Shown here in pieces: positions 1-9,011 of a stretch of 64,000 nt of DNA. Numbering within the stretch: the stretch's first letter is position 1; each line of letters starts with the position of its first letter. Below the pieces are notes generated by a model that saw only the letters and a program-made list of their open reading frames with translations, was not told the DNA's origin and did no database searches. A program made the position numbers and the translations under genes. This DNA is from Chroococcidiopsis sp. TS-821 (GTDB lineage Bacteria; Cyanobacteriota; Cyanobacteriia; Cyanobacteriales; Chroococcidiopsidaceae), in NCBI RefSeq assembly GCF_002939305.1, contig NZ_MVDI01000006.1:206009-270008 (forward strand). Reading direction: 5' to 3'.

Positions 1-2496
1 GAATTTCTAGGCGACGATCTACTTTGGCAGACCACCACAAAAGCTCAAGAACCCACTCTGCGAGACATTCCAGGCGACTTGCCTCCTGAACTGACAAACG
101 CCCTCCACGAGCAGGGAATCAATCGGCTTTACTCGCATCAACTCAAAGCCCTGCAAGCAATTCGAGCTGGGAAAAGCTTAATTTTGACTTCCCCAACCGC
201 CAGCGGTAAAACCTTGAGTATTTATCCTGGCATGATTGAGGGTTGCATGCAAGGACATCGAGCATTGGTGTTTTATGGGTTTAAAGCATTAGCAGCAGAC
301 CAGTACAATAAGGTTTCTAGCCTTCTAGCTAAAATCCCTCAGAAAGTCAGACCCAGGCTGGGAATGATTACGGGCGATGTCAAAGAGCAAGACAAGCGAG
401 CGGAGATTTTAGCTAGCAACCCTCATATCTTGGCAGTTACGCCAGAGCTAATTCATTTCCAACTACGGCAAGCTTGGAAATCAGAAGGATGGGCAGGTTT
501 TTACAGCAAGCTGAGGTATATTGCATTTGATGAAGCTCATACTCTTTCAGGCAGCTATGGGGCGAATATGGCGTGGCTCATTCGTCGCATCAAACTAGCA
601 GTAGATCGCTACGGCGGAGACTCGAAGCAGCTGCAATTCATTTTCTTGAGTGCAACTTGCGGCAACCCCCGTCAGCTTGCCCAAAAGCTTTCTGCCCTGA
701 AGCCAACTAAACGCGACCTCAAACCCATTATTTGGATTCGCAAGAGCGGAGCAGCAGTCCCTCCCAAGCGAATTGTAGTAACTCACCCCAGTCACAATCT
801 TACTGCTGACACCGCTCGGATTATTCAATTCTTGCTGTCACAGGGTAAGTCGGGGATCGCGTTTTGTAATTCGCGCAGAAGCGTGCGAGAGCTAACGGGT
901 TTGCTGAAATCTGCTAAGGTGTCTGCATTCTATAGCGGCATCACGCCAGAACGTAGAGCTGAGGTGGTAGAGCAACTTCAAGCTGGAACTATCCAATGGA
1001 TTGTTGCCACAGATGCCCTCGAAGCTGGAATCGACCTACCTGAATTAGAGTGCTGCGTACTTCGGGGTTGGCCTGGGTCAAAAAAATCTTATCAGCAACG
1101 AGCGGGCAGAGCTGGACGACAAGCGCCTGGATTGACGGTGCTAATTCTCAATGCCCTCAACCCTATCGACCTTTATGTGGCAGAACACCCTGAAATGCTG
1201 GTATCTGGGGAAGCAGAAGAAGTGTCTTTCAATGACGAGTATCCCATCTTTGCCGCCAAGCACCTCATGTGTGCGGCAGCAGAAACAGGCATTCCCACAG
1301 ACAAGATTAAGCACTACTTTGGCAGTGCTGCGGTTGAAGTCGCGAAACTGCTCCTGTCACAGGGACATCTCAACAAAGGTAGGAATGGGCTATGGACGAA
1401 AGGCAACCCTCATATTGACATTAATTTTCGCGGCGGAGCTACTCAAAGCACGATAAAGTTGGTAGATGCCGAATCAGGGGAAGAACTGGAGGAAGTCTCT
1501 CTTGACATTGCCTATCGAGAGGTTCACCCTAGAGCAATCTACAAACGACAAGATATTGATGGAAAAATGCTCGCATACAATTGCATATCTTTGGATTTGC
1601 AAGGTCGGCGGGCAATCTTGAAGCAGGCGGCAGATAACTCCTTATATACAGTTGCTAACACCGAATTTGAAACTAGCAGCATCAAACTCCTAACCGATCC
1701 AGTGCAAGTTCCCTTGCTCTTGCCCCAAGAACTACACGAATGCGATCGCGAACAAAAGAAAGAATTTACCCCTGCGATGAAGCTGGAACTCAGCTTTGGA
1801 CAAGTCAGCTACATCACCAGTGGCTATAGCTTGATGAATCAAATCTACGAGCAAACTTGCTTAAACAAGCGATGCCTGAGCTACAAAGAGCCGCTGCCAG
1901 GGAAACGTCAATGCCCATCTTGCGGCAAGGCAACTCGTAAAGCCATTATTACTGAGACGTTGGCAGAAGAAAACTTTGAGCAGCCTTACCGAGTGCAGTT
2001 CTCTACACCAATGGTGAAAGTGATTTTGAATCAACAAGCCCAGGCTGCGATCGAACAAGTTGCTAAAGCCACTCGCCTTAGCTTGAGCCGTACTGGGCTA
2101 CCCATTCCACCAGGCTATCAACAACTTTGGGAGCATCCCAGTAATTTGATTGCGTTGCACAGTTTCGGGCATCAAATCATGCAGGCATTGCAACTGGTTG
2201 TACGGGCTGACCCCAAAGAAGTGAATTTTGCCACTTCCAAAGAACTGGGAGAAACTTCCATCTATGTGGGCTATTTCTACGATGAGGCGGACGGTGGTAA
2301 TGGTGCTTCAGAAGCTGTGTTCAAGCAATTGCCTGAACTTGCTCGTGCGGCAGCTGCGATCGCCCGCAGCTGCGATTGCTCAACTGGATGTGCCAAGTGC
2401 CTGATCCAACATGGTTGTCCGGATGGTAACACTGCATTGCTCAAGCAGTTGGGGTTAGTTTTGCTGGAGGCGATCGCCCCTCCTAGCCCTAACTAG
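1..2496 (+). CDS. MrfA-like DEAD/DEAH-box helicase, 5' end outside window
   Basis: Superfamily 2 helicase with a C-terminal DUF1998-type zinc domain, the architecture of Bacillus MrfA (YprA), a 3'-5' DNA repair helicase. Seen: Walker A TSPTASGKT near nt 187-215, DEAH box (FDEAH) near nt 527, the SAT motif (LSAT) near nt 645, helicase C-terminal motifs with QQRAGRAGR near nt 1093. A four-Cys zinc ribbon lies near nt 1855-1930 and a terminal Cys cluster near nt 2375-2425. A TTG at nt 79 could serve as a start, but the frame is open to nt 1. The residues upstream fit the usual N-terminus of the family, so the real start most likely lies before the window. It stands alone, and the next gene starts 224 bp later. 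Family is clear; biological role here (DNA repair or a defence island helicase such as DrmA-like) is inferred. Confidence 0.85.
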   Translation, partial: EFLGDDLLWQTTTKAQEPTLRDIPGDLPPELTNALHEQGINRLYSHQLKALQAIRAGKSLILTSPTASGKTLSIYPGMIEGCMQGHRALVFYGFKALAADQYNKVSSLLAKIPQKVRPRLGMITGDVKEQDKRAEILASNPHILAVTPELIHFQLRQAWKSEGWAGFYSKLRYIAFDEAHTLSGSYGANMAWLIRRIKLAVDRYGGDSKQLQFIFLSATCGNPRQLAQKLSALKPTKRDLKPIIWIRKSGAAVPPKRIVVTHPSHNLTADTARIIQFLLSQGKSGIAFCNSRRSVRELTGLLKSAKVSAFYSGITPERRAEVVEQLQAGTIQWIVATDALEAGIDLPELECCVLRGWPGSKKSYQQRAGRAGRQAPGLTVLILNALNPIDLYVAEHPEMLVSGEAEEVSFNDEYPIFAAKHLMCAAAETGIPTDKIKHYFGSAAVEVAKLLLSQGHLNKGRNGLWTKGNPHIDINFRGGATQSTIKLVDAESGEELEEVSLDIAYREVHPRAIYKRQDIDGKMLAYNCISLDLQGRRAILKQAADNSLYTVANTEFETSSIKLLTDPVQVPLLLPQELHECDREQKKEFTPAMKLELSFGQVSYITSGYSLMNQIYEQTCLNKRCLSYKEPLPGKRQCPSCGKATRKAIITETLAEENFEQPYRVQFSTPMVKVILNQQAQAAIEQVAKATRLSLSRTGLPIPPGYQQLWEHPSNLIALHSFGHQIMQALQLVVRADPKEVNFATSKELGETSIYVGYFYDEADGGNGASEAVFKQLPELARAAAAIARSCDCSTGCAKCLIQHGCPDGNTALLKQLGLVLLEAIAPPSPN

Positions 2497-2720
2497 CATT
2501 GGTGGAAGTTCCGCTACTGCTGCTTACTTACTTATTAGGAGTGAAAGGAAGCTGTTACTACAGATACTTGTTGAACTGCTGATCTCTACATCATTTTCGT
2601 TCGCTACTCTACCTGAATCATCGAATCACAACCCTTTGTTAAGCGTTACGACAGAGGTCAAGACCATCACAAAGGGCATCGATGCGAATTATTAAATCAT
2701 CGGCATTAGGAGGTTTCAAG

Positions 2721-3158
2721 ATGTCTGCAATCCAAGACTTTCTGACATTTGTTATCGAATTTATCGCTATGTTTTCGTTTCTAGCTATGGTTGTAGATTA
2801 CATCGTAAGACCCTATCATACAACGCTACCCATGCAGCCACGCTTAAAAACAGACTGCTGCCAAAGTATTTGTTGTGATGCTAACTTTACTAAAGCAGGC
2901 GTTGATCCACAGCCGCAAATTGCCACATTGGACTGGCTTTTATCGCAAATTACCTTAGTAGATGAGATTGCTGATGCGCGTGACAAAGACGTTATCGAAC
3001 TAGCAAAAGTTCGGGCGATCTCACTCGTAAAGCCGCCCCGACTTGATTATGCGGCTATGACCGTTCAAGAATTGAGAAGTTTAGCTAGAGGCAAGGTTAG
3101 AGGATTTATGCAAATGAAGAAAGCCCAACTAATTGAGGCACTCGCTGCCACTGCGTAA
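2721..3158 (+). CDS. Small membrane-anchored protein with SAP/Rho-N-like C-terminus
   Basis: A 145-residue protein of unknown function. The ATG at 2721 is chosen over an upstream in-frame start at 2682 because a strong AGGAGG (2708-2713) sits 7 nt before it. Residues about 5-27 form one hydrophobic segment (FLTFVIEFIAMFSFLAMVV), so the N-terminus is probably in a membrane. The last 35 residues (MTVQELRSLARGKVRGF then MKKAQLIEAL) look like the helix-extended-helix fold of SAP or Rho N-terminal domains, which bind nucleic acids. A membrane anchor plus a nucleic-acid-binding tail is inferred, not demonstrated. Confidence 0.6.
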   Translation: MSAIQDFLTFVIEFIAMFSFLAMVVDYIVRPYHTTLPMQPRLKTDCCQSICCDANFTKAGVDPQPQIATLDWLLSQITLVDEIADARDKDVIELAKVRAISLVKPPRLDYAAMTVQELRSLARGKVRGFMQMKKAQLIEALAATA

Positions 3159-3328
3159 AAATTGTCCCTTGCACTGTAATTAACAGTAAATGGTTAGCTC
3201 CTACATTTAAGTTTAAAAGAAAGGCAAGTACCTAGACACAAACACCGCGTTCTCATTCCAGCCCTAAGGTAAAAGCTTAAGAAGTAGGGATACAAGCGCG
3301 GTTCAGCTAACATGGAGGAAAGACAAAT

Positions 3329-3517
3329 TTGCCGACAGTAGAACAAGCTTTCGCCTGCATGCGAGTGTGTCAAATGCTCTCAAACAGCTACCGAGCTATT
3401 TATGTATTTCGATATGACACAAGGAGACAAATTGTGTACATCCAAGCAGGCACCGAAGTACAAACTGACGAAATTGAAGTAGAAATTCCTCAAGGCGGAC
3501 TTTGGAGATTCATCTGA
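3329..3517 (+). CDS. DUF6888-like small protein, first gene of a pair
   Basis: A 62-residue protein starting at a TTG preceded by GGAGGA (3314-3319) at 9 nt. It resembles the small cyanobacterial DUF6888 family (pattern ACMRVCQMLSNSYR, then a Tyr-Ile core and a final GLWRF). I recall these as paired with DUF6887 genes, as here. The stop TGA overlaps the ATG of the next gene by one base, so the two are translationally coupled. Function is unknown. The size, pairing and overlap resemble toxin-antitoxin modules, but that is only a hypothesis. Confidence 0.6.
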   Translation: MPTVEQAFACMRVCQMLSNSYRAIYVFRYDTRRQIVYIQAGTEVQTDEIEVEIPQGGLWRFI

Positions 3518-3744
3518 TGACAAAACCAAACTTTAAAGAAATGAGCCGCGCTGACCTCAGAACTTATGTGACAGATCATCGAGATGATGAAGAAGCATGG
3601 GATGCTTTTTTTGCAAAGATAGAACAGGAGAGAAGCCCTGATACCAAGTGGTATCCAGCACCTTTAGATGAGGAGAGCATCAGGATCGGGGAAGAAGCCA
3701 TTCGCCAGAAAATTCAGGAAATCGAAAATAGGAGATCGCGCTAA
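3517..3744 (+). CDS. DUF6887-like small protein, second gene of a pair
   Basis: A 75-residue protein beginning MTKPNFKEMSRADLRTYV. It resembles the cyanobacterial DUF6887 family (MTKPNF...M...L..YV..HR.D..A). The ATG at 3517 overlaps the stop of the upstream gene (TGATG). GGAG at 3504-3507 provides a ribosome site, so this start is preferred to an in-frame TTG at 3502. The second half is charged and helical. A strong terminator follows at 3842. Function unknown. Confidence 0.6.
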   Translation: MTKPNFKEMSRADLRTYVTDHRDDEEAWDAFFAKIEQERSPDTKWYPAPLDEESIRIGEEAIRQKIQEIENRRSR

Positions 3745-3841
3745 AAACGAAAACTAGATGAGAACAGCAGAGATGATTGTATCAAGCACTCTATCTGCTT
3801 GCTAAGTTATTTACTACTTAATGATGCTACTTGTTAACTTA

Positions 3842-3876
3842 CTAGCTGGAAATTGAATTTCCAGCTAGCTTTTTAA
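3842..3876 (+). terminator. Rho-independent terminator after the DUF6888/6887 pair
   Basis: CTAGCTGGAAATT and its complement AATTTCCAGCTAG form a near-perfect stem (realistic loop of about 5 nt). It is followed by CTTTTTAATTTT. It lies about 100 bp after the pair and before an unrelated gene. Confidence 0.8.
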
Positions 3877-3937
3877 TTTTCTAGTTTGTAGCCGCAGCTA
3901 CCGCTCTTGGGATGGACCGTTTAAGATCAGCCCATTA

Positions 3938-4567
3938 ATGTCATTAATTACCATCCCTCAACTTAACCAAATAATTGCTAAGAACCGACTTCTACCCGTT
4001 GTAAAAGATGATAATGCAACCAAACAAGACGAAGCTAATTTTCAGCTTGTCATGAAACAGATGTTTCTAGGGCTACCCGTTGAACCCTTGTTAAGGGTTC
4101 ACCCACACATGGGGCGCTGGATGCGTCAGATGAAAAAACTTGCTCCCGAATTGTTTCAACCCAAAAGGAAACTACTGATTGATACCCAGATTGTTGCACC
4201 TCTTGCCGAGAACGCATTTATTCAAGTTCATACTAATCTGGGGTTCAGGCGTGGCATTCCTAGGCTCTACGAGTGGGCAGTTCGCCGTCCAAAGTTAATT
4301 TGGCAAGACAGAATTAAGCTGTGGGCAGCGTGCGAGCAATACTCTGTGTCCCCCCAGCTAGTGCAACTTATCATCTTAGCCCTACATCCCTCCAAACCAG
4401 TTTGTAGAGTGAAGATAGGTTGGAACCAAGAGCAACACGCTCAAACCCAGCTATGGTTGAGTCAGATCGTTAACCAGTCCCTTGAAGAAACCCCAGTACG
4501 ACCACAAGTTGAGCAGTCTATAACACCAATGCTAGACTTGGAAACGATCCCAGAGGTTACAATCTAG
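3938..4567 (+). CDS. Hypothetical protein, 209 aa
   Basis: Not recognised. A soluble, basic protein starting MSLITIPQLNQ, with a central basic segment (MGRWMRQMKKLAPELF, then QPKRK) and a Pro/Glu-rich C-terminal 30 residues. There are no membrane segments or catalytic motifs. No clear Shine-Dalgarno precedes the ATG. It is a single gene between a terminator at 3842 and the MNT/HEPN operon. The 238 bp after it hold no evident gene. Confidence 0.5.
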   Translation: MSLITIPQLNQIIAKNRLLPVVKDDNATKQDEANFQLVMKQMFLGLPVEPLLRVHPHMGRWMRQMKKLAPELFQPKRKLLIDTQIVAPLAENAFIQVHTNLGFRRGIPRLYEWAVRRPKLIWQDRIKLWAACEQYSVSPQLVQLIILALHPSKPVCRVKIGWNQEQHAQTQLWLSQIVNQSLEETPVRPQVEQSITPMLDLETIPEVTI

Positions 4568-4805
4568 TTTGGCAGCACGGCACACTCTCTTAAAGACCCA
4601 GACCAATGCTAAACGCTTTCGCCAACACAACTGCAAGTGTATGCTTCAGGGTCGTGCTGGGAGCGTTACTAGAAAAGCTGAGCGGTGCGATCGCCACCGC
4701 CGATTCAACTTCTTAATTCCAGTTTTGCTCTAGCTATTAGCCCCAGGCACGACTTAGGTTGATTCACGGAGTACGAACAACGAGTAATAATTAAAAATCG
4801 CAGTT

Positions 4806-5537
4806 ATGAACCCTGTTGAAAAGCCTCAAAAAGCTCCAAAGCAAACAAGCATTCTAGAAGTTGCTGCCTCAAACACTCTACCTTCAGCACAAGCAGAGCT
4901 AAAACCGTTGAGTGCGGAGGAAGCGATAATCAAGCTTGTGAGTTTAGCTCCCGATTACCCCAAGTTTAGCATCAAATCACTAGCAATATTTGGCTCCGTA
5001 GCACGGAACGAAGCTCGACCTAATAGCGACGCCGACGTAGATATTTTAGTAGAATTTTTTACTGAGCCGACATTTGATATGTACATAGATTTGAAACTAC
5101 ACTTAGAAACACTACTCAAAAGAAAAGTAAATTTAACAGATTTAAAGATGCTCAGACCAGAAATTATTCCAAAGGTTATGGAGGATGCTATTCCTATTAA
5201 CTTAGTTCAATTTGATAGGGAAAGCCAGCCTCAAAATCACAGTATTCCTAGCCCAGAAGAAGTGATAATTTCAATTATTAGAAACTCCGAGCAGATTGCT
5301 CAATTTGGAGTAAAAGCTATAGCACTATTCGGCTCTGTAGCACGGGACGAAGCTCGACCAGATAGTGATGTAGACATCTTGGTGGAGTTTGAAGGAACGC
5401 CAACTTTTCGGAACTATGTAAAACTCAATCGCTATCTAGAAGACTTATTAGGGAGAAAAGTTGATTTAGTTGATTGGGATACGCTCAGACCAGAAATTCG
5501 TTCTAATGTAGAAAAGGACATCATCCCCATTGCGTGA
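4806..5537 (+). CDS. Tandem MntA-type nucleotidyltransferase (antitoxin), two domains
   Basis: Two copies of the minimal nucleotidyltransferase (MNT) domain in one 243-residue chain. Domain 1 (about residues 40-135) has FGSVARNEARPNSDADVDIL. Domain 2 (about residues 150-243) has FGSVARDEARPDSDVDIL. The GS and D-x-D residues bind the triphosphate and metal. In domain 1 the loop carries two extra residues (DA) before the DxD. The two halves are clearly homologous along their length, including LRPEI near each end, so this is a tandem duplication. In known MntA-HepT systems the MNT enzyme adds AMP to a tyrosine of the HEPN toxin and silences it. The partner gene overlaps the last 8 nt. Most family members have one domain, so the duplication is unusual. 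Confidence 0.85.
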   Translation: MNPVEKPQKAPKQTSILEVAASNTLPSAQAELKPLSAEEAIIKLVSLAPDYPKFSIKSLAIFGSVARNEARPNSDADVDILVEFFTEPTFDMYIDLKLHLETLLKRKVNLTDLKMLRPEIIPKVMEDAIPINLVQFDRESQPQNHSIPSPEEVIISIIRNSEQIAQFGVKAIALFGSVARDEARPDSDVDILVEFEGTPTFRNYVKLNRYLEDLLGRKVDLVDWDTLRPEIRSNVEKDIIPIA

Positions 5538-6291
5538 TTACAGATTGTATTTAGAAGATATTATCAAAAGCATTAATAAGATTCAGCGCTACACTTGCAG
5601 TATGAGCTTTGATGACTTCATAGCTGACGAACGTACTTTTGATGCGGTGGCTCGCAATCTAGAAATAATTGGGGAGGCTGTTTTAAACATACCCAAAGAA
5701 GTATGCGAACGCTATCCAGAAGTTGAGTGGCAAGACATTGGCAGATTACGAAATCTCTTAGCTCATGGTTATTTTAAAGTAAGAGAAGCAGTAATCTGGG
5801 ATATTGTGCAAAATGACGTTCCGCTCTTGCAAGAACCAGTTAAGCGGATTTTAAAGCTAGAAAGTACGCCAGAATCGATGGCTAGCACAGAGTCCACTCA
5901 AGTATCATACAAACCTCAACGATCTATAGAACAACAATCAAGCTCTACAGATTTTAACACTAGATCCATATACCCACCCCAACGGGAACGAGCAGCAGCG
6001 ATCGTACCTATTGCTCGCCGTTTATTAGAAGCAGGGCGTGCTCCCTACGCTTTGGTTCCGACTCAAGAAACCGGTCCAAGTCTAGAAGAATTAGAAACAA
6101 AAGATTACAAGCTGACGCTCGACAATCAAGCAAAAACCTTGCTAATTTCTGCCATAGACGAACGTGGAATATTGATAAAAGTTAATCTGGCAGAGCCAAC
6201 TGAAAAATTAGAATTAGCTAAGAATCTCACGCCTAAAGATGTTAATAAGTGGTTGCAAATCAAACAGGATTTGGATAAGCGATCGCAATAA
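5530..6291 (+). CDS. HepT-type HEPN toxin with an extra C-terminal domain
   Basis: Residues 1-115 are a HEPN (DUF86/HepT) domain. The motif RNLLAHGY is an exact R-x4-H-x-Y: Arg and His are the RNase residues, and the Tyr is the AMP acceptor of the MntA partner. It starts at a TTG overlapping the stop of the MNT gene by 8 nt, so translation is coupled. HepT proteins are usually about 110-150 residues. This one has 253, with a linker rich in Ser/Gln and a C-terminal segment (about 150-253, from YPPQRERAAAIVPIARRLL) that I do not recognise. That segment includes a beta-rich stretch ending TPKDVNKWL. It may be a substrate- or partner-binding addition, or a piece of another gene fused by deletion. 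Confidence 0.8.
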   Translation: MRDYRLYLEDIIKSINKIQRYTCSMSFDDFIADERTFDAVARNLEIIGEAVLNIPKEVCERYPEVEWQDIGRLRNLLAHGYFKVREAVIWDIVQNDVPLLQEPVKRILKLESTPESMASTESTQVSYKPQRSIEQQSSSTDFNTRSIYPPQRERAAAIVPIARRLLEAGRAPYALVPTQETGPSLEELETKDYKLTLDNQAKTLLISAIDERGILIKVNLAEPTEKLELAKNLTPKDVNKWLQIKQDLDKRSQ

Positions 6292-6486
6292 AAAAGACTC
6301 AACAACAATTAGACTTGTCAAATTCTCCAGCAAAACTGCACCAAGCATTCAACCAGACAGCACAACACCTACAGAGTCTAGTAGGATTACCGCTTTGATT
6401 GCTAAAAACTGCGACCTGTTGCCGCATTGCTGCTAAATAGATAGTAAATTAAAAGATGCACCAGCAAAACTGTTTTAACTAAAGCA

Positions 6487-6852
6487 ATGCGACAAACCAC
6501 TCAAACCACTCAACCTGTTCGAGTTCAGCAGTCTGTTTTAGTCAAGTGGATTGTCAAAGGTCGTAGCCTCATGGTGCAAAACCGAGTTCTTAATGTAACT
6601 AACTGTCAAATTGTTTTCTATCCACAAGCGTTGACAGAACTAGTAAAAGGAGATGTGGTCGAATCAGTGGAGTTTTGGTATCGCTATCCAGTTGCAGGTG
6701 CAACTTTATGTATCCCAAACCCTGAAACGGGCTTGCTTCGTCCTGCTAAAAGCACAGAGTTATTCAAGGTGAGCAATAGTCACAAGCAATGGGTTGTTCA
6801 ATTTACAGGCAAAACAGCACGGATAATTCGCAGGCTCTACAAGCAGCTTTAA
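6487..6852 (+). CDS. Hypothetical protein, 121 aa
   Basis: Not recognised. A small basic protein, probably beta-rich, starting MRQTTQTTQPVRV, with aromatic strands (FWYRYPVAGATLCIP) and a basic C-terminus (ARIIRRLYKQL). It stands alone after the HepT gene and converges on the coupling-protein gene, whose stop is only 17 bp away. Function unknown. Confidence 0.5.
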   Translation: MRQTTQTTQPVRVQQSVLVKWIVKGRSLMVQNRVLNVTNCQIVFYPQALTELVKGDVVESVEFWYRYPVAGATLCIPNPETGLLRPAKSTELFKVSNSHKQWVVQFTGKTARIIRRLYKQL

Positions 6853-6869
6853 CCTACTAGAATGATTTT

Positions 6870-8840
6870 CTAACTTGCTTCTTGTCCAGTGTCAGGTGCG
6901 ATGAAGTCTAGAGCATTAACATTAGAGCGTGGAGTGCGCTCAGCCGAAAATCGTTTTGGTGTAGTCCCCCGTGGTGGTGCAGCTGAGGGTGGTGGGGTTT
7001 GACTGCCCTCTTCTGGTGGATCAGGCAACAACTTCTTGGCGTGTTCTACCCGTAAAAGCAGTTCTCGTGTGAGTTTTTCCGGATCGGGTGGTGGCACTCG
7101 TCTTGAGAGCGCAGGTCGCACGTGAGAATCCCACAACTGCTCGCACTCTTCTGCTCGTGTTTCATCTGACTTAGGAACCGGAATTTTCAGTGCGTAAGGA
7201 ACCGAACCCTCTTTACCTACTCGGTAACCAGGGTTGGTAATCACGCACCAACCTTCAGTGAACTTCAAGATTTGGTCTACCGTAAATAGAGGAATTTTTT
7301 GCAGTGACTCGTTCCAGCTTACCGACTGCGAGTTTGCCGAGCTACTTGTAGAGCGATTTTTCAGCTTAATTTCTTTTTCCCCGTACCGCTTGGAATACTC
7401 TTCAGCGGTTTTAGCATCGCCAGGGTTGAAGAGGATGTGAGTAGAACATGCCGATGCGATCGCAGCGCCCATCTTCTCTCCGTAAGTTTCGTAGAGCTGG
7501 TTGAGCGACTGAATTCCTAACACGAAGCAACCGCCATTAGAACGGTACTCGTTAATCCACTGCGGCAGCTTATCCAACTTAATTGACGGTAACTCATCTA
7601 AGAAGATGGCGAGCGGGTCGCGTCGGGGTACAGACAAGTTGGAAACAATGCACAAGTGAATAGCTGCTGCTAACAACGGTCCAATCACTGTGCGGCGTTC
7701 GTCATCGAGTTTGAAAATAATCAGCTGCTTGCCTTCAATCCGTTTTGGAATTGTAGAACTGCCCATAAATGCGTGCAGCAGGTCAGCCTGGATGAATGAA
7801 GAAAAAGTACCTGTCGCCGTAGTCTGAATGCCTGCAACAGTTTTCTCAGCATCCTTACTTGATAAAAATTGGTTGAAACTGGTTGCGATCCATTCGTCAA
7901 TTTGTTTTTGTTGCACGGCATAGTCTAAACGTTTGACTAGTCCAGGCAAGCGCAGAATCGCATAAAGCATCGCCATGTCATGAAACTTGGCTTCAGGGCT
8001 TTTCACTAGCTGAAGTAAGCCTTTAGCTAGCAAATCCCCAGCTTTAGAAAAGAATTCATCTGTTTTACCGCCACTTGATGCATTGCGGTTGATGACCTGC
8101 GCTAATTCTCCTGCCATGACGGAGTCTCGTTCATCTCGCAGGAAGTCTAACGGGTTAAGGATATCGCTAAACGGTTCGCCAGGAGCAAACACAAATACTT
8201 TATAGCCATAGCGGGCAGCCAAGGGTGCGTGCAACCGCATTTGGTCTCCTTTCTTGTCGTAGATTATTGTGGGTATCCCTTGAGCAAACGCACTTTCGAT
8301 CGCTCGATCAATGCAGCCAAATGTTTTACCAGAACCTGGCGCACCAATCGCAAGCATACTCCGCTGGGCATCGGGGAGCCAAACCGTAGGCGATACCCCT
8401 AGCATAGTTTGTAGTCGAGCAACGAATCCTTTACCTGTACCATTCCACCAGTAGCGAGGCATACCACACCACAGAGTCATGCGGTTATGGGCAGGCTTTT
8501 TTGGTGAGCTAGGCTCAGATTTTTTAGTCTTAGAACTAGTTGGTTGGACAGCATTTTCAGTTTGCGTTCTAGCAGAACGATTGTAAATTTGCAAATCCCG
8601 AACAATGTTTATTTGCTTGAGTGCCAGATTAGTCGCTGAAAGCTTTTCTGAAATACCTGCCAGCCGTCCAGTGGAAATCTTGCCCTTAGTGCTACCTGCC
8701 ACGCGGAAGAGCGCCACTAGAAACAGCAGTCCCCCAATCATAGCCAAGCCTTCAGGGGTATTGTACTTTTGAAATATTTTGCCTAAGTCAATTGACGCCA
8801 GCGTTGGAGATGGCGCGACTTCATAAGTCAGATGATTCAC
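6870..8840 (-). CDS. Type IV coupling protein, TraD/TraG/VirD4 family
   Basis: Inner-membrane hexameric ATPase that brings the relaxase-DNA complex to a type IV secretion channel. Seen: one hydrophobic segment (about residues 31-48), Walker A GAPGSGKT at 166-173, the conserved ILNPLDFLRDERD region, and Walker B LAIFLDELPSI near 400-410. The usual VirD4 has two N-terminal membrane helices; only one is evident. The C-terminal 90 residues are Pro-rich and low complexity (KLLPDPPEEGSQTPPP). Length 656 aa is typical. It diverges from the DUF5895-like gene at 9012, and 171 bp of AT-rich DNA between them must hold both promoters. The MobA/MobC relaxase genes lie 10 kb away on the same strand and are the likely cargo partners. 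Confidence 0.88.
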   Translation of the reverse strand: MNHLTYEVAPSPTLASIDLGKIFQKYNTPEGLAMIGGLLFLVALFRVAGSTKGKISTGRLAGISEKLSATNLALKQINIVRDLQIYNRSARTQTENAVQPTSSKTKKSEPSSPKKPAHNRMTLWCGMPRYWWNGTGKGFVARLQTMLGVSPTVWLPDAQRSMLAIGAPGSGKTFGCIDRAIESAFAQGIPTIIYDKKGDQMRLHAPLAARYGYKVFVFAPGEPFSDILNPLDFLRDERDSVMAGELAQVINRNASSGGKTDEFFSKAGDLLAKGLLQLVKSPEAKFHDMAMLYAILRLPGLVKRLDYAVQQKQIDEWIATSFNQFLSSKDAEKTVAGIQTTATGTFSSFIQADLLHAFMGSSTIPKRIEGKQLIIFKLDDERRTVIGPLLAAAIHLCIVSNLSVPRRDPLAIFLDELPSIKLDKLPQWINEYRSNGGCFVLGIQSLNQLYETYGEKMGAAIASACSTHILFNPGDAKTAEEYSKRYGEKEIKLKNRSTSSSANSQSVSWNESLQKIPLFTVDQILKFTEGWCVITNPGYRVGKEGSVPYALKIPVPKSDETRAEECEQLWDSHVRPALSRRVPPPDPEKLTRELLLRVEHAKKLLPDPPEEGSQTPPPSAAPPRGTTPKRFSAERTPRSNVNALDFIAPDTGQEAS

Positions 8841-9011
8841 GGTAGTAAAAAAACTTTTGTTGCTAATTATACCCAGTATTAATCATGATGCACTTCCTGC
8901 ACGTAAAGCTTTGTTGAAATTTTGATAATCATAGCAATACTGCGTGCATTCAGTTAAGCGATCAAATTAACGGCTAACGCCTTTTTATTAGGCAGAATTA
9001 CTAGCATAAAT

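Noticed and set aside
1151..1456. 101-codon ORF inside the helicase
   Set aside because: Shadow frame of a well-supported gene.
6239..6436. 65-codon ORF after HepT
   Set aside because: Starts inside HepT, irregular composition, no ribosome site.
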